DNA of 30,920 bases, from positions 1 through 30,920 of the forward strand of contig NW_005178538.1 of NCBI RefSeq assembly GCF_000350225.1, given 5' to 3'. This DNA is from Chondrus crispus (lineage: Eukaryota; Rhodophyta; Florideophyceae; Gigartinales; Gigartinaceae). How positions within the stretch are numbered: position 1 is the stretch's first letter; the number at the start of each line of letters is the position of its first letter. Below are positions 1-9,888 of this stretch, piece after piece. Made by a program: the position numbers and the translations under genes. The notes beneath the pieces are model-generated. The model was given only the letters and a program-made list of their open reading frames with translations, did no database searches and was not told where the DNA came from.

Positions 1-1
1 C

Positions 2-1456
2 CGAATCACCTTCAACTCGCAACACCTGACCGAAGGTGTTGCGGTACGAGTCCTCGCTCACTTCCTCGAGCGCGACGCGGAGCGCCTGTATACGAGTTAT
101 ACGATGCGTGGCCTCCGCGCCGGCCAGCTCCATGACGACGTGAGCTGGCCGGGGCTCGTGAATCAATTCTTAAAACGCTACCTCACGGACGACGTGTTAG
201 GTGAAGCGTACGACGCTGTCGCTACGGCGCGACAGCAATCGCATGAGACGGAAAGCACGTTTGCTGACCGACTCGAGACTGCCGCGTTCCGATGCACGGC
301 AGTCTTCTCCGAACAGTCCCTCGCGCACTACTTCGTGCGGGGACTTGCACCGGCAACCCGTGCCGCAGTATCCGAAACTGTGCAAAGGCTGCCAGGCAGT
401 CAGAAGACCGATCTTCCGACCATCCGACGTATCGCCACGGCGGAAGGTACAACGTACCGCGCCCGGCGCGGATTACCTCTGCCGGATTCGAAACCGGCAG
501 GGAGGGCTGGCAGGACTACGAAGTCCGCCACGACAAGTTCGCCCGCCTCGACCCTCCATATTGGGGAGGATGAGTGGCAGGCCGACCCTGTCCTCATTAC
601 GCAAGGAGCAGGGCCCGCGGGGGCACGAACCCCCTCACCGATGTCGACCGGAACGACATCGAGTTACGCGACCGCATTCGCGGCCACTCCGAGAGTGGCA
701 AGGGGCACGGAGCCCCGCGTCGCCGAGCTCGATATCTCGAGTCGAGATAAGGGAAGCGCCTCGCCTCGCGTGCCCCTCCTCGCCGATGAGGAGGCGCGGC
801 ACGCGGCGACCTTCGCCTCAACGGACGGCAGCGCGTACGTGTGCTGGCTATGCCGTACGTACGGGCATGCCATGTACGCGCGCCCGTTCCTGTCGCCGGA
901 ACAACGAATGTTCACGGCGTACAGGAACTACCGCTACCAGATGGAGACGCGCCCCGCTGCGCGTAATCTCCTCCGGCAAGCGGTGGGCGAGGGCCGTCCC
1001 CCGCGTCAAGGTTTCCCGAACCGATCGGATGGGGGCGCACGCTTCGCCCCTCGTGGAGGCGGGTACCGTCGTAACGAAGTCGATCGTCGGGATCGACCCG
1101 CCTATCGCCAGGCGGACACAAGGTACCCGCGCCAAGGAGAGAGAGGGGACCGAGACCGTTCTCGGTTACCCCAGCAGGTACAAAATGCGATAATGTACCT
1201 GCAAGACTGGGTAGAGGATCCGTGCCCTCTACCCACGGAGGGTCACGAAGGAGAGCCGACTCGCTTCGTCCCCCATATCCTGCGACGACCGGACGCCGCA
1301 GGTCAAGGCCCGGAAGTACCCGAGTACTTCGCCAAGGCCGCCGAGCCGCAGTGGGGGAATCGTCCCGACCCACGCGACCGGCTACCGGAAGAAGACCTGG
1401 CCGTCGATAGCCAGGAGGTTAGCTCCGATAGCACGGGTAGTTCGAAAAAAGGGTAA
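2..1456 (+). CDS. gag: Ty3/Gypsy Gag, 5' partial (Gypsy-1)
   Basis: The reading frame is open from base 2, so the protein enters from outside the window; the first visible ATG is at 104. Gag would form the virus-like particle that packages retrotransposon RNA in the cytoplasm. The visible N-terminal part (about 150 residues) is a helical Retrotrans_gag-type domain with FVRGLAPATRAAV, matching LFVEGLLPATCAQV in the gag at 29026. A Pro/Ser/Arg-rich middle follows, then one zinc-knuckle-like site at about 837-875 reading CWLCRTYGH (C-X2-C-X4-H). The expected last cysteine four residues after the His is an arginine. The C-terminal third is rich in Arg and Gly (RNA-binding character) and ends SSKKG-stop. 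Gag is seen directly to be intact within the window. Assignment to Gypsy rests on the adjacent pol and on the related gag at the right end. Confidence 0.85.
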   Translation, partial: RITFNSQHLTEGVAVRVLAHFLERDAERLYTSYTMRGLRAGQLHDDVSWPGLVNQFLKRYLTDDVLGEAYDAVATARQQSHETESTFADRLETAAFRCTAVFSEQSLAHYFVRGLAPATRAAVSETVQRLPGSQKTDLPTIRRIATAEGTTYRARRGLPLPDSKPAGRAGRTTKSATTSSPASTLHIGEDEWQADPVLITQGAGPAGARTPSPMSTGTTSSYATAFAATPRVARGTEPRVAELDISSRDKGSASPRVPLLADEEARHAATFASTDGSAYVCWLCRTYGHAMYARPFLSPEQRMFTAYRNYRYQMETRPAARNLLRQAVGEGRPPRQGFPNRSDGGARFAPRGGGYRRNEVDRRDRPAYRQADTRYPRQGERGDRDRSRLPQQVQNAIMYLQDWVEDPCPLPTEGHEGEPTRFVPHILRRPDAAGQGPEVPEYFAKAAEPQWGNRPDPRDRLPEEDLAVDSQEVSSDSTGSSKKG

Positions 1457-1493
1457 AGACGGTTACGTACACGCGGTCGCGTGAGCCGTCTTT
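1445..1493 (+). promoter_or_regulatory. Candidate -1 frameshift signal at gag stop
   Basis: The last gag codons are TCG AAA AAA GGG TAA, giving a run of six A (1445-1450). A stem-loop starts inside the stop codon: AAAGACGG (1455-1462) pairs with CCGTCTTT (1486-1493), apart from the innermost G positions. Within the loop, CACGCG (1470-1475) pairs perfectly with CGCGTG (1478-1483). Slipping back by one base at the A run enters frame 1, which is open without a stop to 1779. The heptamer is only near-canonical: the gag-frame reading is G AAA AAA, so the P-site would have one mismatch after slippage. The function is inferred. Confidence 0.45.
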
Positions 1494-1779
1494 TCCCCAC
1501 GAACTAGACCCGACCCCGCCTGCTCGCCAAGGACACGGGGGGTATTGTCCGATAATACATCCCCCGCTTCCGGAGGCGGGCACGGGAGCTCCTGCAATGC
1601 CGATACAGGAGGGAGCGCACGTCGAGGCCTCCGAAGGCCCGACGTTAGGAGAACAAGACACCGGGACAGCCGACGTCCCGGGGAGGCGTAACAATGGCGA
1701 CGGGGGCAACGACGACCGAAAAGATTCGGTCGACCCCCTGACTCCCGCGAGCCCAAGGTCGCCGGAGAAGGGTTCGTGA
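1450..1779 (+). CDS. Linker frame between gag and pol (Gypsy-1)
   Basis: Frame 1 is open from the A run at the end of gag (about 1450) to a TGA at 1777-1779, 110 codons. An ATG lies at 1597 and would give a 60-residue peptide. The translated sequence is low in complexity (Pro, Gly, Asp, Arg) with no recognisable fold. It overlaps the pol frame from 1692 to 1779. Its main interest is positional: gag is in frame 2, this segment in frame 1 and pol in frame 0, so two successive -1 shifts would join all three. It could equally be untranslated spacer, with pol made from a spliced or internally initiated message. I cannot decide between these from sequence alone. Confidence 0.35.
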   Translation, partial: RVKTVTYTRSREPSFPHELDPTPPARQGHGGYCPIIHPPLPEAGTGAPAMPIQEGAHVEASEGPTLGEQDTGTADVPGRRNNGDGGNDDRKDSVDPLTPASPRSPEKGS

Positions 1780-4700
1780 CGGACTCGAATAATCCGGGGG
1801 GCGTCACTGATCCGCGGACGCCCCAAGAAAGGGGGAGAAGGAAACGCAAGCGGGGCCAGCACCGAAATCGAAGGCCCCGGCGGAACGACCTCACCGATAA
1901 GGCCGCCCCGAAGGTTGTCGACGGCGTCATTTGCCTTATGACTTCGAAGATTTACAACGTCCTCGTCTCGATAGCCACAGAGGGAAATGCATTTAAACCC
2001 CGCACGATCGCCGTTGATACGTGCTCAGGGTATAATCTGGTGAGGAAGGCCGACCTTCCCCCCGATTGGACGAGTTACGTCGTGCACGACGCACCTCTGC
2101 CACGATTGGCAGGCGCGAATAGCAACTCCCTCAAGCTTTCGGCCGTCGTCCGCCTGGCTGTGCGGTTGAGGCACACGGTGTTCCGAATTCCGTTCGTAGT
2201 CGCAGACCAGCTCGCCGTGCCGGTGTTCCTCGGCACGGCCTTCATCGATACGCCCGTGCGATGTATCCACATCGAGGCTCAACGGATGGAGCTGCGCCAA
2301 GGCGGCTCTGTTGCCATCGTCGACGGAAAAGGGGAGCCGACTCCCCGTGCCAGGCGTAGTGGACGCCAGACGAGACGGCCCGATGTACCAGAGGAGGCCC
2401 CGCAGGCGATTCGAATCGCCCGCTGGGTTACCATCCCCGCGAGGTCGCAAGCCCGAGTGCGAGTCACCACTGCGGGGAGGGGCCTCGTATTCATGGAGCC
2501 GAAGCCGTCACTTCAACACCGACATGGAGTGAGGCTGACGAACGGTGTCGTCGAGATACTGCCGAATCAGACCTTCGACGTCCTCGTCGCGAACTTTTCG
2601 CGACGGGAGAGGCGGCTTCCGAAGCACACCGTCGTAGGGTATGCGACGCGCAAACCCCTCGCGATCCTGACGCCCGAACGTCGCGTCGCCGAGGGGGTCG
2701 CACACGCGCTACACCTGACCGACTTGACCGATCAAGTCGGGAAGGCAAGAGCTGGACGACCAAGCTCCGATGAGCTAGAGAGCGTTAGGAGGGAGCAGGT
2801 GGGTACGGACGATCGGCCACCTAGAGACCAACCGACGGCGGGAGGCACCGTAAACATCCACAAAAAGGATCCCAAAAATCCACCGATGGATTGGGAAAAA
2901 GAGGTGGACTTGTCATACATCGACGATGACAAGCTCCGTGGCCACGTACTCGAGATGCTCCGTAAGCATTCGAGTCTGTGGAGCGGTGCGCTCGGAACGA
3001 TCCGAGCCACGGAACACCGCATCCCTCTCGAACCGGGAACGAAACCGATTCGTTCGATGCCCTATCGGAAGGGGCCCGCCATGCGCGAGATGGTTGCCAA
3101 GGAGGTCAACCAAATGCTGAACGCAGGGGTTATCGAACCTGCGAGCACCGAGTGGGCGTCCCCGATGCTGCTCGTCCCGAAGAAAGACGGCTCTCTTCGG
3201 TTCTGCGTGGACTACCGGCGTCTCAACGCGAAGACGGCAGCGGATTCGTATCCGCTGCCCCGGATGGACGACTGCATCGACTCGTTAGGAGATGCAGCCG
3301 TCTTTACGACGTTGGACTGCAATTCCGGTTATTGGCAGATCCCCGTCGCTCCGGAGGACCGGGACAAGACCACGTTTACGACGCACATGGGCACGTTTCC
3401 CCACCTGCGCATGCCGTTCGGACTAAAAGGGGCACCGGCCACCTTCCAACGTGCATTGGATATTATCCTTTCCGGAATCCGCTGGCAAATATGCCTCGTC
3501 TATCTCGATGACGTCATAGTGTTCTCGCGTACGGACGCGGAACACGCGAAGCATCTCGACACTGTCTTGAGCTTGTTAGGGAGTGCCGGCATCTCCCTCA
3601 AGCTCAAGAAGTGTAGCTTCTTTCAACCGAAGGTACACTACCTGGGGCACGTCATCTCCCCAGGTAAGTTGAGCGTGGCCGATACGGCGGCCGACGCCTT
3701 CCGAACGTTCACGTTCCCGAGGACGCTGACGCAGGTGCGCTCGTTCCTCGGGGCGTGTAACGTATATCGCCGCTTCGTTAAGGGCTTCTCGAAAATAGCC
3801 CGCCCGTTGACGGATATGACGCGCAAGGATTCCGATCCTGACTTCTATAATCCTACCGAGGATCAACTCCAGGCGTTCGAGAACCTTAAGGAGTGCATGA
3901 TCGCTCCGCCGATCCTCGCGTTGCCTCGGCATGGACGACCGTACATGATCGACACCGACGCGAGCGCCTACCAACTAGGCTGCACACTGCTCCAAGAGCA
4001 CGACCAGCCAAACGATTGGCGCCGCGTTGGGTATTGGTCTTACTCGCTGAACGACAGCGAACGAAACTACAGCGCTACCGAGCGCGAATGCTTCGCCGTA
4101 GTGTGGGCCGTCCACACACTACGGCCGTACGTTGAAGGCACGAAGTTCACCGTCCGAACGGATCACGACGCCTTGAGGTGGCTCATGTCCCTCACCGAGA
4201 GTTCCGGAAGACTCACCCGGTGGCGGCTACGTCTGGCTGAATACGACTTCACCATTCAGTACCGCCCCGGGCGCGTGCACCAGGTACCGGACGCCCTGTC
4301 ACGCCTCGTGTCGCCGAGAGTCGTCGACGACCCTCGCCCCAGCGTCGAGGTGGATGACGACATTCCCACCTTCGACGCGGGCACGACCGTTCGAGACGTA
4401 TCGAACGAGCTCGCGGGCCACGTTTGCATCGCGAGCTGCGACCACGACGTCGAGCACATCTTCGCGACGACACGGAACCAAGCCAGCTCACGAAGAAGGT
4501 GGCGCGCCCGAGCACGCGACGAGCCGAGGGGCGACGACGAAGCCCCCGCTCTCCAAGGACCCAATTCGTTCTGGGAGGAGAATGACGAGTTCGACGCCAC
4601 CGACATCGAGCGCACCGCAGACCACGAGGCTGGCGCGCCCGACTCTTCGGTCGCCCCTCCGCAGGACGACCTTCCGGCTCCTCTTACGATAGAGGAGATT

Positions 4701-6173
4701 GCCGAAGAGCAACGCGTGGATGACTTCTGCCAAACCGTTTTGGCACGACAGTCAGAGTCCCGGGACTCCGCGTTCTTCGAGGACCACCAGGGGGTGCTCA
4801 AACGGAGACACCCCTTCGACCCTGCTATCGTGCAGGTGGTGGTACCTCGGATGCTCCGCGCTAGGCTCCTTCGCCTGTGCCACAACCCGGTCATCGCAGG
4901 GCACCCAGGCCAAAACCGTATGTACTACGTGCTCCGTCGCGAGTACTACTGGCCCCATCTGGCCGCAGATGTTGCCGCCACGGTGCGAGGTTGTCGAACC
5001 TGCGCGATTAACCGGGTCAAGCTGAGGAAACATCTCAACCGATTGAGATTGTTTCCAGCTACGAGGCCGCTCGAGAGTCTGGCCATCGACATCTTGGGCC
5101 CGCTCCCCAAGACGAAGTCAGGAAAACGGTTCCTGCTCGTGATCACGGACCGCTTTAGCAAGCTGACGCAAGTCGTTGCGCTTCGCACGATAACCGCATA
5201 CACCGTCGCAGTTGCGTTCTGCGAATCGTGGGTGTTTAAGTACGGCGTCCCGCGCACGTTGCTGTCGGATAACGGACCGCAGTTTAATGCCAAGTTTTTC
5301 CACAGCACGTGCCGTGTTCTGGGGATAACTAATATGTACACATCGGCGTACCATCCCCAGACTAACGGGCAAGTCGAGCGATACAACCGAACGATCGCTG
5401 CGATGCTACGCAACTACGTAGGCGAGCATCAAGATGACTGGGACATGTACGTGGGGCCGCTTACGTATGCGTATAACTCCCACGTACACCGCACCACCAA
5501 CACGACGCCGTTCGAGCTCGTGCTCAGCAGACCACCGCCGGAGTTCTCGCTTCGACGAGCCGATGGTGACGTTCCCCCTGCCGACAGGGGGAACCAACGT
5601 GCCGAATTCCTCAAGACCTTGGATTCGACAATCCAGAGGGCCTACGGCAGCCTGCGACGGACGCAGGCTCGCTACAAGCGCGACTTCGATAAGCGCATAC
5701 GACGGATCAATTCGCGACTCCATCCGGGAGAGTACGTATACCTCAACCCCACCGACGGGGGGAAGACTTCGAACAAGCTCGCGTCCCCCGCAGTCGGACC
5801 CTACCGCGTCCTCGCGAATGACCACCGAACCATCACGATCGATCGTGATGGGGTCACTGAGCGGGTCTCCGCAGATCGTTGCGTATACGCGCCACCGCCG
5901 ACGGACGCACTACGGGCGAGCACAACAACCCCAGCTGACCTCGCCGACAAGGTCAGAGATGGGACACAGTACGCTGTCGAGCGACTACTGAAGCACCGGG
6001 ATATGGAAGACGGAACTATCGAGTTCCTCATCAAGTGGGCGGATTTCGACACGCCCACCTGGACTGCGCGGACTCACGTCCCGGAGGAGTTGGTGTCTCG
6101 TTACGCCCAACGCCTCCGGAGACGCTCCGGCATGGACCTCAACTCAAACGTGAACGCGGACGTTCACGCTTGA
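1692..6173 (+). CDS. pol: Ty3/Gypsy Pol polyprotein with chromodomain (Gypsy-1)
   Basis: This is an intact polyprotein carrying the enzymes for reverse transcription and integration. The frame opens at 1692; the first in-frame ATG is at 1939, so earlier residues need frameshifting or a non-ATG start. Numbered from codon 1776, the order is: aspartic protease with DTCSG near residue 81 (unusual, DTG expected); reverse transcriptase with FCVDYRRLN and YLDD near 576; RNase H with DTDAS near 723 and RTDHDALRWL near 795; integrase HHCC zinc site near 1035-1080 (HPGQ...CRTC); DDE core with D in AIDILG (near 1104), D in LSDNGPQF (near 1165) and E in QVERYNR, a spacing of exactly 35; a GPY/F module (VGPYRVL); and a C-terminal chromodomain (AVERLLKH...FLIKWADFDTPTW) that would direct insertion to marked chromatin. 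There are no internal stops, so this is probably a young element. RT-RH-INT order with a chromodomain defines a Chromovirus-type Gypsy. Confidence 0.93.
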   Translation, partial: QWRRGQRRPKRFGRPPDSREPKVAGEGFVTDSNNPGGVTDPRTPQERGRRKRKRGQHRNRRPRRNDLTDKAAPKVVDGVICLMTSKIYNVLVSIATEGNAFKPRTIAVDTCSGYNLVRKADLPPDWTSYVVHDAPLPRLAGANSNSLKLSAVVRLAVRLRHTVFRIPFVVADQLAVPVFLGTAFIDTPVRCIHIEAQRMELRQGGSVAIVDGKGEPTPRARRSGRQTRRPDVPEEAPQAIRIARWVTIPARSQARVRVTTAGRGLVFMEPKPSLQHRHGVRLTNGVVEILPNQTFDVLVANFSRRERRLPKHTVVGYATRKPLAILTPERRVAEGVAHALHLTDLTDQVGKARAGRPSSDELESVRREQVGTDDRPPRDQPTAGGTVNIHKKDPKNPPMDWEKEVDLSYIDDDKLRGHVLEMLRKHSSLWSGALGTIRATEHRIPLEPGTKPIRSMPYRKGPAMREMVAKEVNQMLNAGVIEPASTEWASPMLLVPKKDGSLRFCVDYRRLNAKTAADSYPLPRMDDCIDSLGDAAVFTTLDCNSGYWQIPVAPEDRDKTTFTTHMGTFPHLRMPFGLKGAPATFQRALDIILSGIRWQICLVYLDDVIVFSRTDAEHAKHLDTVLSLLGSAGISLKLKKCSFFQPKVHYLGHVISPGKLSVADTAADAFRTFTFPRTLTQVRSFLGACNVYRRFVKGFSKIARPLTDMTRKDSDPDFYNPTEDQLQAFENLKECMIAPPILALPRHGRPYMIDTDASAYQLGCTLLQEHDQPNDWRRVGYWSYSLNDSERNYSATERECFAVVWAVHTLRPYVEGTKFTVRTDHDALRWLMSLTESSGRLTRWRLRLAEYDFTIQYRPGRVHQVPDALSRLVSPRVVDDPRPSVEVDDDIPTFDAGTTVRDVSNELAGHVCIASCDHDVEHIFATTRNQASSRRRWRARARDEPRGDDEAPALQGPNSFWEENDEFDATDIERTADHEAGAPDSSVAPPQDDLPAPLTIEEIAEEQRVDDFCQTVLARQSESRDSAFFEDHQGVLKRRHPFDPAIVQVVVPRMLRARLLRLCHNPVIAGHPGQNRMYYVLRREYYWPHLAADVAATVRGCRTCAINRVKLRKHLNRLRLFPATRPLESLAIDILGPLPKTKSGKRFLLVITDRFSKLTQVVALRTITAYTVAVAFCESWVFKYGVPRTLLSDNGPQFNAKFFHSTCRVLGITNMYTSAYHPQTNGQVERYNRTIAAMLRNYVGEHQDDWDMYVGPLTYAYNSHVHRTTNTTPFELVLSRPPPEFSLRRADGDVPPADRGNQRAEFLKTLDSTIQRAYGSLRRTQARYKRDFDKRIRRINSRLHPGEYVYLNPTDGGKTSNKLASPAVGPYRVLANDHRTITIDRDGVTERVSADRCVYAPPPTDALRASTTTPADLADKVRDGTQYAVERLLKHRDMEDGTIEFLIKWADFDTPTWTARTHVPEELVSRYAQRLRRRSGMDLNSNVNADVHA

Positions 6174-6186
6174 GGAGGGGGCCCCC
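6170..6186 (+). other. Polypurine-tract-like run after Gypsy-1 pol
   Basis: The pol stop TGA is followed at once by GGAGGGGG and then CCCCC. A purine run here is where plus-strand priming normally occurs, directly before a 3' LTR. However, no TG-starting LTR with a matching end is apparent downstream, and the nearest LTR in this orientation starts at 9928. Either the LTR has been lost or diverged, or the tract is a relic. Confidence 0.4.
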
Positions 6187-6949
6187 AACCGCTCCTTTTG
6201 GGATAAAGGTAACCGACCGCGGTTAGGCAAAATTCCGATAAAGGGGCAAGGACACCGGTCCTCCAACCTCCCCCGACGGGGAGGGAGTCACACGACTCCA
6301 GGAGCAACACCGGACGAAGATCCTCGAAAGGAGCACGCAAACGCGAAGAAGTCGCATGACAGCAAGCAGTACGGGCTGCCCTATGACAATCCCAGCGGAA
6401 GCGGCAACTAACGGAGAAGAACAACGGACCCTCCCAGCCGACAATACGGACCAGAGCCGCGGTAGCCCACAGGGGAATTAACACGACAGCATGAGTCAGG
6501 GGGTCCCGAATCTCCTCGCCGCCACAGGGGCGCAGCAGCGATCTGCATGAACTCTCGAATCGCCAATTGTTAGACGCCAACTGACGGGGTAGGGCGTGGG
6601 ATTTCACGCGCTCTGTGGCGTGCCATGCCCACCGAAAGGGTCGCCTCGATAAACTGGCGCCGGTGCGTGAGTACGCGAACGTACGAGGCGCCTAAAATAA
6701 GGCACGAGGAGCAATGGAGGCGTACCCATGCTCAAGGTACGGACCAAGTGAGGACGAGGTGAACAAGCCCGAACCGCAATTAATACGTCGGCGCGGAACT
6801 CGTGCCAAAACTGTCGACCCGCCTCACTGTCAGCCTGCGGTATGCATTGTAAATTAGGTACAGACCGTTCTGGCAAACCGCCGCCACCGACGGCAGAAGG
6901 TTAAAAACAGATGAAATTAAGGGCAAGTGGGAAATTACACCGTCATGCG

Positions 6950-6987
6950 CGTGTGGCACGTGCGGGACGCGCCACCCGCACCACACG
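6950..6987. repeat. Bulged 13-bp inverted repeat
   Basis: CGTGTGG (6950-6956) plus TGCGGG (6961-6966) pair with CCCGCA (6975-6980) plus CCACACG (6981-6987). A 4-base bulge (CACG) and an 8-base loop complete a stable hairpin. No function is assigned. Confidence 0.6.
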
Positions 6988-8598
6988 TAATCGTCGACAG
7001 GACAACGAAGCGGGCGTTGTGTCCGACACCTAGAGACAAACGCCTAAGGGGTGAGGCGGTACCGAGCCACGAGAACCCGCGCTGATTCCCCGCCGGCCTG
7101 GATGATCATCCAGCACACGAACGAAAAGAGGCGCCGAGCACTCAGCTGCCACTGCCTGGCGCGCTCTGGAGTGACCACCGCTCCAAACGACAAGGCAGGT
7201 ACCGCGTTGTCGCGGCGGCGTAATCGCGACGACCGCGCCGTACAGTGGCGAAAGAACGCCAGGAGCGACGATTCACGCCGCGCTACTCATACTTCTTTTC
7301 CCCTCCCGCGTCCTTTGCATAGGGACGACGGAGTCGCCGTCGTCACCGACCAAGTCAGCCAACCTCTCGCCTCGGGGCGCTTGAGCGCGGCAGCGCAGAG
7401 GACACGGCGCCCTCAAGACCGACACTAGCCCTCGCCATCGACGGTGAGGGGAGACGACTCGGATCTTATTACTACGACGAACCGGGCAAATCGCGTCACC
7501 CGAGGTAAGGACCACTCCGGGGTGGCGAAGGCGGAGGGGGCGGGACAGCGCGCATAACCCTCCCCGACAGACCTGAGAAGCACCGCGTGCCCGGACGGGA
7601 TCGTTATCCCGTGCCACAGCGAAGATAGCGCCCGCGCCGCCCACAGCCGCCGAGGCGGCATAGTGACTTATGGCCCCAGCGTGACCGCGGCACCCTCGGC
7701 CGACGCGACAGGCACCCAAAGACAGAGCGTAGGTCCTCCACCGTATACGATGCGGAGGAGGGGACCCAATCGCCGCCAGCTACCGAACGGCTAGGTCACG
7801 GCGAGACAGCGGAGGGCGACAGTCTACAGTTCAGAGATAGGCGGTATCGACCGCCATCGCCGAGCCGCGTAACTACGCGCGCGCAAAGACCCCACCGCCC
7901 CCGGACTATCGACGGGACCGACGTCCACCTCGTACAGTTGACCGGAGAACACGTCCAAGTCCGGAACGAGAGAGAAAAAGGACAGTAGATGGGCCCCCGA
8001 AGGTCCAGAACGAGCCCCTCCAACCGGGAAGGAACCCGACGACACAACAAGGCCTTCAAGATATGGAAGTGGTCCAGTGTGACGCACGATCGACAGAAAA
8101 GCGGTGCGAATGAGACGGGAACGACTTCCCGATACGGGGAGAGGTATAAGAAGGCTCCGTACCGTGCGCCGATGACTACACGAACGGTCAGAGTGGAACA
8201 GGGGCACGTCGCGAGCCACCTTCCGAAAACCTCGCAGTCTGCAACGGCGCCCCATGCCCTGTCGCTCGAACGTGGGGTGGTGCAGAAAAAGGAACCCCCC
8301 GATACATCTGCGGAGTCAGAGGGAGGCGGCAATTGTCTGATAACGTCGACTGTAGCAAGCTGAGGAAAGAGCGTGGCATAATAAGAGGCCTTCGTGATGC
8401 CCGATCGACCTCTACTCCAGGTTCGACCCCTCCCCGGGGTACACACGAACGGTTTGGACCGTGACACAACGTCGCCACACGAGTGTCCTCACCGTTCAAG
8501 GGAAGAGGAAAGATACTGCACGCGCGGAGACGCCTAAGGCTCGGTATTGGAACGACCAAGACCCGGAGAGAGAGCACGATTGTCGATGAAGCCGCCGA

Positions 8599-8616
8599 GA
8601 CCTCGTCGACGAGGTC
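8599..8616. repeat. Perfect 18-bp palindrome
   Basis: GACCTCGTCGACGAGGTC is its own reverse complement. It lies 13 bases before the ATG-containing frame at 8630. A dimeric protein could bind it, but nothing else supports that. Confidence 0.7.
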
Positions 8617-9888
8617 GCGTTAGTGACCATGGACGAGATCCGCGCCGCCCTCAAGGACGTGCTCGATGACACGGAGTCCCTCTTAGAGCCCGATGGCACT
8701 ACCCGAGCCCACGCGGAGCGGCTGCTGGCGCTGGCGCTGACGTGGTGGGGCCGCACCACACGTCACGGACTGCGCTGCGATTTTTTCGGCAAAAATACAT
8801 TTTCGCGGGAAAATTATTTTTGGAATTTTTTTGGGTGATTTTATCAAGGTCAAGGCGCTTTTACACACGTGCATTGCTGGACAGCACGCGCGCGTGCATG
8901 TCACACTGTAGAGACTGCGCTCTACCGTAGTTGCTGGACAGAAACGCGCGCGCACGCGCGGCAGTCACGTCCCGCTCAACCCCCTCGGTCCTCCGCCTGC
9001 CCTCACCGTCGGTCCGGTGACCCCACCTCCCCTCTTCCGCACGCGCTCACGCCGCTTCGCCGGCCTTGCAGCCGGCCTTCCTCACGCAGATGGACGAGCT
9101 GCGTTTGGCGCCCTCGCCCGCCGCCGCGCTCCGTCTCGCCGACCTTCGGCCGGGCCTCGTCTCGCTGAGCCCCGTCGCCACGTCGCCGCCCGCGTAGGCC
9201 GCGCGCCGGCTACGCAACGGGCGATGCGGAGTGGAAGACGTAGCGTGGTGTGAGGGAAGCTAATAAAACAAATCCCCGAGGGGGAGACGACCACAAGAAA
9301 ACCGCGCTGACGCCTTTTCACCTCCAGTTGCGAGGAGCTGCATGGCAATGGCTCCGTGAACGAGCGGTACCGACCGCCACCACCATGGTCGCGCTGACCC
9401 CCTCCGGCGAGCCCGAGACTTCGCAGAAAGGGGAGGTCAACCAATACACGGACACACCGTGCCCTCGCTACCGATTGCGAGAGAAGCCATGAATAAACGC
9501 AACGGCTGCGTACTGTACTCTTGCTACCGAGGCAAGGGACGACGACGGAAACGCGACGGCCGCGCGCAATGCCCTCGCCGCCGACGGCGAGGAGCACGAA
9601 GGGGAAGGACGGACGAGGAGAACGGAGCATCAGAATTCGAAAGGGAACAAAGGAAAGTCGCGCGCGCGCGAGGACCCGACCGACCGACAATAGGCAGACG
9701 TGAGGAAGGCGACTTCGCTGGTGTCGGGACGGAGAGGGGAGACTGCCAACGGAAGGAACATGAACGGAAGGGGGAAGTAAGGAACAGAGCGCACGGCGCG
9801 CGAGGAAGCGTAAGACGGACGCAGGCGAGGGTCGATTGGGAAAAAGAGGATCGAGTCGAGGAGGGAAGCACGAGCAGCCCTACAAGCA

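Larger units (their letters stand above)
6187..9888. other. 3.7-kb GC-rich region without supported gene
   Basis: No reading frame here has a recognisable domain; those present are short or antisense and look like chance frames in GC-rich DNA. The first 120 bases hold short hairpins (CTCCCC/GGGGAG near 6270-6290, GAGTC/GACTC near 6285-6300), which recall the LTRs in this window. Further on are a 13-bp bulged hairpin (6950-6987), a perfect 18-bp palindrome (8599-8616), a 72-codon frame at 8623-8838 starting MTMDEIRAALKDVLDD with no family I know, and an AT-rich island at about 8778-8850 (runs of T and A in otherwise GC-rich DNA). Two direct repeats of TTGCTGGACAG occur near 8874 and 8931. It may be a long 3' untranslated region of Gypsy-1 or inserted foreign sequence. 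Confidence 0.5.

Noticed and set aside
912..1373. Antisense frame of 153 codons over gag
   Set aside because: Shadow of a GC-rich coding frame, with low-complexity Arg/Pro/Gly content and no motif.
6196..6300. Start of a Gypsy-1 3' LTR at TGGGATAAAGG
   Set aside because: No matching inverse terminus (CCTTTATCCCA) was found downstream.
7273..8467. Antisense frames of 148 and 223 codons in the gene-free region
   Set aside because: No domain or motif and Arg/Ser/Pro-rich composition; expected by chance in GC-rich DNA.
9091..9198. Possible host exon MDELRLAPSPAAAL after a CAG
   Set aside because: Short, compositionally simple, no second exon or domain.
9082..9690. Antisense 202-codon frame
   Set aside because: Low complexity, overlaps other equally open frames, no recognisable motif.
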